A stretch of 6,615 nucleotides of DNA from assembly GCA_012963895.1 (NCBI GenBank), contig DTUW01000097.1:1-6615 (forward strand), in the 5' to 3' direction. The notes under the pieces were generated by a model. It had not been told where the DNA came from, did no database searches, and saw only the letters and a list, made by a program, of their open reading frames with translations. A program made the translations under genes and the position numbers. Source of the DNA: Campylobacterales bacterium. GTDB lineage: Bacteria > Campylobacterota > Campylobacteria > Campylobacterales > Thiovulaceae. Positions 5,004 through 6,615 of this stretch are shown here, piece by piece. The first letter of the stretch is position 1. Every line of letters begins with the position of its first letter.

Positions 5004-6615
5004 AATTTTAAATCTATTCAACTCTTGATTCAAACTCTCTGATGATTTCGCCATATTGTTGCTGATTTCGTGAGTGTCGTTAGCCAATTTTCTATTAACC
5101 TGAGATGTGTCTAATATATTTTGAATAGTTTCCACTATCTCTCTAACTTTGGTAGCTACAAAGGTATTTTTGGATACAAGTTGTTTAGAAACTTTCAAAG
5201 ATTTTTTCAATGTATTACCTGTTTCACTTGCCTCATCAATTAAAGTGTTTGCATTTTCAGCAATTTTGCTATTCTCTTCTGATGTTCTATCTGTTTCAGT
5301 AGATATTTCGGTAATGCTTTGGGTAATCACATTAGTAGTTGAAGATATTTCAGCTAAGGATTTCTGAGTTCGTTCAGCAAGTTTCCGAATTTCATCAGCA
5401 ACAACTGCGAAACCTTTTCCATGTTCACCAGCTCTACTAGCTTCAATAGCTGCATTTAAAGCCAATAGGTTTGTTTGGTCTGCTATGTCTCCTATTATGG
5501 TTAGAACATTTCTAATTTCCGTTGCCTGTTCAGTTAGAGAATCGACCTTAGTTCTAAGTTCGCTCTGGATAACTGCACTATCTTCAATTAGACCGACAAC
5601 TACATTGAGTTTGCGAACAAAATGTTCCAATATTGTTTGAGAGCTGGACAAATCCTCTGTAATAACTACTGCTAATTCCTCTATCAAGTCAAGAGTTACC
5701 CCGATATCTTTTGCAAGCTCACTAATATTCTCTACATTTGCCTTTTCTGCATTTACATTCATAGACAATTTTTTAGCATTCTCTCGAAGCTTCATACTGG
5801 CATCAAAAGCTTGATTACTAACTACTATCGATTTTGCAATACTATATTTGAATGATTTCACCATTCGATTGAATGACTCAACTATCTCACCGACCTCATC
5901 ATCATGATATGCCTCAGCATCTGTCGATAAATCGCGAGTTTTTGTAATAGTGTCAATTTGGCGACTACTAATTTTGAGAGAGAAGAGAATATCACGAGAT
6001 AGGAAAAGAATGATTAAAGCAACTAAGATAGATAGAGAAAGGTCTATACTCAACTGAGGAATAGCTTCGTCCCAACCCTTCTTTTGCAACTCTTCAACTT
6101 TATATAAACTCATCTGGTAGAGATAGCTATCAATATCTTTCAATAAAGAAATCTTGGCACTGATTGCATCAAACCAGACATTAGGGTCTATTCCAAATCC
6201 CCCTTCTCTTGCTTTTGCAATAGCGATACTTCTCATCTTTTCAACTTTGGAAACTGCTGGATTATTATCCACAGAGATATTGTAAAAATCGATAGCATCT
6301 TGGTCGGCAATTGAGAGGAAAGAGTTCAAAAATGCCTCCTGTTGAGCAACCAGTGAAATGAATTTTCTATACTGTTTGCCTGTAAATTTGTCATGGACAA
6401 ATACATTGGTCAAAACAGCCCGTTCCAACCCCGCTCTCTCTTTTATTTGCAAAAAGTTGTAATATGCTGAAAGGGTTTTAGCAATAGTAGCATCTTCGCT
6501 AACCTTTGCCGAGATAGAGATAATATTCAATAGAGCTGCATTCAGATTGGTATAGTATTCCACCTCATCGCTTACAGATATAGCGAGTTGTTCTATTTTG
6601 TTTCTAATATTGCCT
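5001..6615 (-). CDS. Methyl-accepting chemotaxis protein with NIT (nitrate/nitrite-sensing type) domain, 5' end cut by window
   Basis: This is a membrane chemoreceptor that signals to CheA/CheW. The frame stays open to the window edge (first full codon at 6614), giving 537 visible residues; the GTG at 6563 is not a credible start because the domain continues upstream of it. Numbering from the first full codon: the NIT sensor occupies about 10-110, recognised by YYTNLNAALL (20-29), KERAGLERAVL (58-68) and the Q-QEAFL stretch near 90-96; its first helix and the first membrane segment are off the window. A helical region continues to about 185. The membrane segment is about 190-211, followed by a HAMP region (about 207-262, with DDEVGEIVESFNRM) and the signalling domain. 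The hairpin tip is highly conserved: NLLALNAAIEASRAGE (382-397) and GKGFAVVADEIRKLAERT (399-416). No C-terminal CheR-binding pentapeptide is present. NIT domains are linked to nitrate/nitrite sensing in NasR, but ligand identity here is only inferred. The gene leads the visible operon. Confidence 0.93.
   Translation of the reverse strand, partial: GNIRNKIEQLAISVSDEVEYYTNLNAALLNIISISAKVSEDATIAKTLSAYYNFLQIKERAGLERAVLTNVFVHDKFTGKQYRKFISLVAQQEAFLNSFLSIADQDAIDFYNISVDNNPAVSKVEKMRSIAIAKAREGGFGIDPNVWFDAISAKISLLKDIDSYLYQMSLYKVEELQKKGWDEAIPQLSIDLSLSILVALIILFLSRDILFSLKISSRQIDTITKTRDLSTDAEAYHDDEVGEIVESFNRMVKSFKYSIAKSIVVSNQAFDASMKLRENAKKLSMNVNAEKANVENISELAKDIGVTLDLIEELAVVITEDLSSSQTILEHFVRKLNVVVGLIEDSAVIQSELRTKVDSLTEQATEIRNVLTIIGDIADQTNLLALNAAIEASRAGEHGKGFAVVADEIRKLAERTQKSLAEISSTTNVITQSITEISTETDRTSEENSKIAENANTLIDEASETGNTLKKSLKVSKQLVSKNTFVATKVREIVETIQNILDTSQVNRKLANDTHEISNNMAKSSESLNQELNRFKI

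Noticed and set aside
6561..6563. GTG as the start of the chemoreceptor
   Set aside because: The frame remains open for 17 codons to the window edge and the NIT-like sequence continues through this codon; a receptor of this type also needs an N-terminal membrane segment, which must lie upstream.

Overview
The window holds six genes, all on the minus strand and separated by gaps of only 8 to 29 bases, so they read as one transcription unit running from high to low coordinates. The order is: a methyl-accepting chemotaxis receptor with a NIT-type sensor domain (5' end beyond the window), a three-domain response regulator (receiver, PP2C/SpoIIE phosphatase, RsbW-like kinase), a small STAS-domain protein, flhB, rlmN, and a ctpA-type S41 protease (3' end beyond the window). 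No RNA gene, mobile element, CRISPR array or clear terminator was seen, and there is no gene-free stretch longer than 30 bases. The operon promoter must lie beyond position 6615 unless there are promoters inside the genes.

Organism (inference): the DNA is AT-rich (roughly 35-40% GC by eye) and comes from a motile, flagellated Gram-negative bacterium. The AT-rich coding style, compact mixed-function operon, NIT-domain chemoreceptor and FlhB sequence fit a free-living member of the Campylobacterota (Sulfurimonas/Sulfurospirillum/Arcobacter-like), but the genus cannot be fixed from the sequence alone.

Region 2993-4992 is the most interesting part. It encodes a complete two-gene partner-switching module. 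The response regulator carries both a Ser/Thr phosphatase and an anti-sigma-type kinase, each with its key residues intact. The STAS protein is the likely substrate, phosphorylated and dephosphorylated at a Thr-Ser-Ser motif. The architecture resembles CrsR/CrsA (Shewanella), HsbR/HsbA (Pseudomonas) and SypE/SypA (Vibrio), which control stress sigma factor activity, flagellar anti-sigma factor FlgM, or biofilm. Here it sits between a chemoreceptor and the flagellar export gene flhB, which suggests a role in motility or the motile-sessile decision. The final target of the STAS protein is not in the window.

The two downstream genes (rlmN, ctpA) are housekeeping functions in ribosome modification and periplasmic proteolysis. 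They appear to be carried along in the operon, with stop-overlapping or closely spaced ribosome binding sites suggesting translational coupling.
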